NCBI GenBank assembly: GCA_002399285.1 | Contig: DHDI01000025.1 | Coordinates: 1-17,640, forward strand | DNA: 17,640 nt | Direction: 5' to 3' | Origin: Thermoanaerobacterales bacterium UBA4880 | GTDB taxonomy: Bacteria > Bacillota > Thermoanaerobacteria > Thermoanaerobacterales > UBA4877 | Part shown: piece after piece, positions 14,423 to 17,640 of the stretch | Layout of the letters: each line of letters opens with the position of its first letter | Numbering within the stretch: the first letter of the stretch is position 1 | Notes under the pieces: model-generated | Database searches by the model: none | Seen by the model: only the letters and a program-made list of their open reading frames with translations | What the model was told of the DNA's origin: nothing | Translations under genes and position numbers: made by a program

Positions 14423-15385
14423 TTAATAGTCAAACTTCCACATATATTTACGTTTATCTAATGAATGGTCCCTCATATCTGCCAACAGTTTATTATAAAC
14501 GCCGACTACGGAGCTGCAGAACAGAGCGTCATAGTAACCGCTTACCTTGCCTAAAGCGTCCATCCCATATTCTTTCCCATCGATAACGGCAAAGTGATTG
14601 TTATATTTCTTTAAGAATCTGATCACCCTTTCATCCAGTTCCCTTGTAGCCCCCGTCGACATCATCATCAAAAAGGCCGTGTTCGGATCGGTGATTTCAA
14701 AGGGCCCATGGAAAAACTCTCCGGAATGGATGGTACCGGAATTTATCCATTGCATTTCAAGAAAATTGCAAACCGTCTGTTGATAAGCTGCCGACCAAGC
14801 TGTCCCGCTTCCTATGGCATAAATAACAGGGTCATCCTTAAAATCAATGCTGAATTTGACTGCCTCAGGAACGATTTCTTTCTTTGCCCTAACAATTATA
14901 TCATTTAGTTTATTAGTAGCTTCACACATCTGCTCATAGGTATCATGGTTTTCAGCAAAATGCAGCGCTTCATACGCTATCTTTAAAGCATATGCACCTT
15001 TGGATTCTTCAAAAAGCCCTTCATCATCATCCTTAAATTGTATAATATAATCTACATTGTCTTCCATCACGGTATTTTTTTCATACGTTAAGCCAATTAC
15101 AACTGCGCCAAGTTTTTTAGCTGTCCGTGCGGCTACTACAGTTTCCGGTGTATTGCCCCTTCTTGAAGCTACTACAACTATACTGTTTTCATTTACATCC
15201 TTGGGCGTATCATGGACAAATTCATTTGAAGTCGTATAACTTGAAGAAATTGTATCAGATTCTCTTTTAATGTAGTAATAAGGCGCATAAAAACAAGCCA
15301 ATGAACCACCGCATCCTACAAAATTGACCGACTTGATCTTTCTGTCCTTATAAATTTTTTCTATAATCTCATGTATATTGACCAT
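14423..15385 (-). CDS. SIS-domain sugar-phosphate deglycase, FrlB/FraB-like
   Basis: This cytosolic enzyme of 320 residues has two SIS domains, at about 5-140 and 175-300. Phosphosugar-binding signatures are VGCGGSLA (23-30), ASRRGNTPET (73-82) and GSGTAWSAAYQ (192-202). The second half shows NFLEMQW and HSGEFFHGPFE; Glu210 and His226 are 16 residues apart, as I recall for the catalytic Glu/His of Salmonella FraB. The tail RKYMWKFDY also matches FrlB-type enzymes. These split 6-phosphorylated fructosamines (for example fructoselysine 6-phosphate) into hexose 6-phosphate and the amine. It is the last gene of a mannose-family PTS operon, 13 nt after IID, so its substrate should be the imported product. 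An aldose-ketose isomerase or amino-sugar deaminase role is a less likely alternative. The start uses AGAGGGGA. Confidence 0.82.
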   Translation of the reverse strand: MVNIHEIIEKIYKDRKIKSVNFVGCGGSLACFYAPYYYIKRESDTISSSYTTSNEFVHDTPKDVNENSIVVVASRRGNTPETVVAARTAKKLGAVVIGLTYEKNTVMEDNVDYIIQFKDDDEGLFEESKGAYALKIAYEALHFAENHDTYEQMCEATNKLNDIIVRAKKEIVPEAVKFSIDFKDDPVIYAIGSGTAWSAAYQQTVCNFLEMQWINSGTIHSGEFFHGPFEITDPNTAFLMMMSTGATRELDERVIRFLKKYNNHFAVIDGKEYGMDALGKVSGYYDALFCSSVVGVYNKLLADMRDHSLDKRKYMWKFDY

Positions 15386-15398
15386 TATAGTCCCCTCT

Positions 15399-16235
15399 CT
15401 ATACCGCCAGAATTTTGAAGTAATTTAATACAATTCCAACTACAAAACATGACAAAATAACCGCCATTGGCTTAGCGCCTTTTTTTACAAAATAAAACAT
15501 AATCCCGGTTAACGCCAACGGGATCATTTTAGGAAAAATCCCATCGAGTACCGCTTGTAATTGAAAAGCTTTGCCAAATGCTAAGGGAGTGGTAATATTA
15601 ACCAGCCCTGCAACCATACCGCCTATGACCATCAGGCCGGCTATGCTGCATCCGTACATAACCTTATCCATCAGATTGCTTTTTGAAATCTGCTGCAGAT
15701 ATTTTTGTCCATTGATATATCCCAATTTGCCACCATACCATGTAATGGGAAAACTGGTGCCAAAGGATATAAGCATGGCAAAAATAGGACCCAATATTGA
15801 ACCCTGCTGAGCCAGCGAAATACCGATGCTCATTGCTATTACTCTAATTGTTCCCTGGAACAGCGAATCACCGATACCCGACAGTGGTCCCATAAGGGCT
15901 ACTTTCACAGAATTGATCATTTTAGGATCAAATCCGTCGGGATCAGCCGCATATTCCTCCTCCATAGCTGCACTGAGTCCCAATACAAACGAGCCAAATT
16001 GAGGGGTAATATTGAAAAATTCCAGATGCCGTTTATAGGCCTCTTTCCGTTTTGCATCCTCCTCAGGTTTATTATAAATACGGTCGATAGTATTGGACAT
16101 TCCCCACATGAAAGCCGTATTCATTTGGCGTTCATAGTTCCACATCGCCTGCATGCACCAGCCGCCCCAAAAGAACTCTCTAAGTTTTTTATTTAATGGA
16201 TAACTTCGCTGTGCCTCCAAACCCTCTTCCGACAT
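15399..16235 (-). CDS. PTS mannose/fructose/sorbose family, subunit IID
   Basis: This 278-residue membrane subunit forms the translocation complex with IIC and is specific to the mannose class of PTS. The N-terminal half carries the family's conserved stretch FFWGGWCMQAMWNYERQMNTA (about 22-42) and then LEFFNTPQF-like FFNITPQFGSFVLGL. The middle has MGPLSGIGDSLFQGTIRVI (about 114-132), a strong IID signature. Hydrophobic segments follow at about 130-170, 190-215 and 235-275. The ATG at 16235 uses AGAGGTGAG. It lies 14 nt after IIC and 13 nt before the deglycase gene in one compact operon. Confidence 0.95.
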   Translation of the reverse strand: MSEEGLEAQRSYPLNKKLREFFWGGWCMQAMWNYERQMNTAFMWGMSNTIDRIYNKPEEDAKRKEAYKRHLEFFNITPQFGSFVLGLSAAMEEEYAADPDGFDPKMINSVKVALMGPLSGIGDSLFQGTIRVIAMSIGISLAQQGSILGPIFAMLISFGTSFPITWYGGKLGYINGQKYLQQISKSNLMDKVMYGCSIAGLMVIGGMVAGLVNITTPLAFGKAFQLQAVLDGIFPKMIPLALTGIMFYFVKKGAKPMAVILSCFVVGIVLNYFKILAV

Positions 16236-16249
16236 ATTCTCACCTCTTT

Positions 16250-17029
16250 TTATAATTTTTGATCAGACAATTCGTCAACTTCATTTTCCCCCGACATGCC
16301 CTTATCCGAATATTTCAGCTGATATAGGACAATTGCGGCTATTATGGAGATAATGGCAATTCCAGTCAGGTTCATTCCTGAAAAAGCAGTTATAAAAAAT
16401 CCCAGTAAAAAGAATACCACATTCTTTTTGTTGACCATTGTAGAGAGCAACATTGCAAATCCAAAAAATGAAATTATATTGGCTCCAAGACTTATTCCGG
16501 ACATTATAAACTCGGGAACTGCTCTAAGTATCGTGTTGATAAAATCGCTGCCCAAATACACGGCAACAAAAACCGGAATAAAAGCTTGAATAGAGTATAA
16601 AATAGGCCCATATGCAATGTGAACCCTTTTAGCAACCCTATAATTTCCCTCATCTACGTACCTATCGCATAGATGACAAAAATTAATTCGGATAATACTT
16701 GCTATAGAATCTAATAAATTATCCAATAGGGTCATTGGCAATGCTATGGTCAATGCAGCTTCAATACTGGCCCCTGACATTATAACTAATGCACACCCGG
16801 TAATAGCGCCCATATTCATATCAATACCCGATGCCCCTACCGACATCATACCCAGGGTGATCATTTCCATCTGAGCCCCAACCAATAAACCGGTTTTCAC
16901 ATCGCCCAAAATCAATCCTACGATCGTGCATGTGATCAACGGTCTTTCAAAGTTCAAACGTCCCAATACCCTTGAATCCAAAATCCTAAATACTGAAACC
17001 AAACCTATTAAAATAGATTTTAACAGCAT
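16250..17029 (-). CDS. PTS mannose/fructose/sorbose family, subunit IIC
   Basis: This is a polytopic membrane permease subunit of 259 residues with about seven or eight hydrophobic segments. It shows the IIC hallmarks RPLITCTIVGLILGD and GLLVGAQMEMITLGMMSVG (about 29-70), then a region comparable to the family's conserved loops before the C-terminal helices. It moves the sugar across the membrane with IID while IIB phosphorylates it. I chose the ATG at 17029, since AAGGAGG sits 8 nt upstream. The in-frame GTG at 17038 overlaps that ribosome binding site. It starts 13 nt after the IIB stop. The hydrophilic acidic tail (GENEVDELSDQKL) is cytosolic. Confidence 0.95.
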   Translation of the reverse strand: MLLKSILIGLVSVFRILDSRVLGRLNFERPLITCTIVGLILGDVKTGLLVGAQMEMITLGMMSVGASGIDMNMGAITGCALVIMSGASIEAALTIALPMTLLDNLLDSIASIIRINFCHLCDRYVDEGNYRVAKRVHIAYGPILYSIQAFIPVFVAVYLGSDFINTILRAVPEFIMSGISLGANIISFFGFAMLLSTMVNKKNVVFFLLGFFITAFSGMNLTGIAIISIIAAIVLYQLKYSDKGMSGENEVDELSDQKL

Positions 17030-17042
17030 CTCTTTCACCTCC

Positions 17043-17510
17043 TTATATTAAAGTTAAATTCTCTTTTGTACTTGTGGGCAGCTGCTGCATATATAATTTA
17101 ACACCTGTTTTTTCAATCTTCTTTAGATCATCTTCCTCGCTGTCTGTCAAATAAACTGTCTCTGAATATTTTTTGGATCCATCTTTTTTGGCAATTCCTC
17201 CAAGGTTTAATTCACTAAACTGCGGATTTGATAATATAAACCTGGCAGCGTTTTCGGTACAACCAAAGATAATAAAAATATTATCCTTTAATTGATTTAT
17301 TTTCCCTATATCGTTATTAGCAGAATCAACGGAAAATATATTAAATTTTATGCCAGCAGGCTTCGCCATGTTCAATACCATCTTTTGAAAATCATCATTA
17401 GCCACCTTATCATCAATGACAATAATTCGATTAATACCTAAATAATTAGCCCAGGAAAAGGCCACTTGTCCATGCATCAATCGATGATCTATACGCAATG
17501 CCTTTATCAT
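17043..17510 (-). CDS. PTS mannose/fructose/sorbose family, subunit IIB
   Basis: This soluble phosphotransfer protein of 155 residues takes a phosphate from IIA and passes it to the incoming sugar. The N-terminus has the family motif RIDHRLMHGQV, in which His13 is the expected phosphorylated residue. The usual motif reads DDRLIHGQV, so DHR instead of DDR is a small change next to the active site. The region NLGGIAKKDGSKKYS and the end LYMQQLPTSTKENL also match. The start at 17510 is set by homology of the N-terminus. The AAGGAGG site is 12 nt away, and an out-of-frame ATG at 17517 lies closer to it. It heads the visible IIB-IIC-IID-deglycase series. Confidence 0.95.
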   Translation of the reverse strand: MIKALRIDHRLMHGQVAFSWANYLGINRIIVIDDKVANDDFQKMVLNMAKPAGIKFNIFSVDSANNDIGKINQLKDNIFIIFGCTENAARFILSNPQFSELNLGGIAKKDGSKKYSETVYLTDSEEDDLKKIEKTGVKLYMQQLPTSTKENLTLI

Positions 17511-17566
17511 AGTTCATATTTTCCTCCTTCAAAAAATATCATACATTAAAGCCATCTTAAGAGCGT

Positions 17567-17640
17567 TTACTTTAAATATAAGAGGTCACATTTGCTCCTG
17601 TTCTCCTCAATTATCCGTTTTAATTCGTCTTTCATGGACA
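17567..17640 (-). CDS. 3' end of an upstream operon gene (partial)
   Basis: The last 24 codons of a minus-strand gene enter from the window edge and stop at 17567. The visible residues end MKDELKRIIEENRSKCDLLYLK, split here as helix-forming MKDELKRIIEEN then RSKCDLLYLK. It ends 56 nt before IIB. By operon logic it could be the IIA subunit, a second deglycase or a regulator, but the fragment is too short to decide. Confidence 0.55.
   Translation of the reverse strand, partial: SMKDELKRIIEENRSKCDLLYLK

Overview
The window reads as chromosomal DNA of a low-to-mid GC anaerobic Bacillota, most likely class Clostridia. The reasons are strong AGGAGG-type ribosome binding sites, frequent ATA (Ile) and AGG/AGA (Arg) codons, clear sigma-A promoters (TTGNNN-N17-TATAAT), compact factor-independent terminators, a rubredoxin paired with a rubredoxin-reductase-like flavoprotein, and families common in Clostridia (YetF/DUF421, DUF4363, DUF4349, SHOCT). 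I cannot name a species. No rRNA, tRNA, CRISPR array or intact insertion sequence is visible.

Layout. (1) 1-1140: an AT-rich start with a solitary KDPG aldolase gene (+) and a terminator. (2) 1140-4615: a HAD phosphatase (-) and 6-phosphogluconate dehydrogenase gnd (-), divergent from an RpiR/SIS-type regulator (+). The gnd promoter carries two copies of a GAAA-N5-TTTC palindrome, which makes local control by the regulator likely. (3) 4685-5899: an MFS exporter (+) with its own excellent promoter. (4) 5982-7355: a Cof-type HAD phosphatase followed by a small membrane protein (both -). (5) 7506-9820: four (+) envelope genes, SHOCT protein, YetF, DUF4363 and a DUF4349 lipoprotein. YetF and DUF4363 overlap by 4 bp. 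The YetF ribosome binding site is buried in a terminator-like hairpin. (6) 9964-11499: an NADH:rubredoxin-reductase-like flavoprotein (-), divergent from a 52-residue rubredoxin (+). (7) 11549-13983: an old yellow enzyme (-) downstream of a MATE transporter (-). (8) 14030-14341: non-coding DNA with several short protein-like frames and three tight hairpins, either a relic or a structured RNA. (9) 14423-17640: an AT-rich operon (-) with mannose-family PTS subunits IIB, IIC and IID, a FrlB/FraB-like SIS-domain deglycase, and the 3' end of an upstream gene.

How the genes fit together. The right-hand operon looks like an uptake-and-cleavage pathway for Amadori compounds (fructosamines such as fructoselysine or glucoselysine). 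The PTS would phosphorylate on entry and the SIS enzyme would release a hexose phosphate and an amine. Gnd and the KDPG aldolase belong to neighbouring branches (oxidative pentose phosphate and Entner-Doudoroff/hexuronate), but their usual partners are not in the window. The reductase/rubredoxin pair fits oxygen or peroxide defence in an anaerobe. The two outer AT-rich sugar loci look compositionally different by eye from the GC-richer middle, and the relic region lies at one such boundary.
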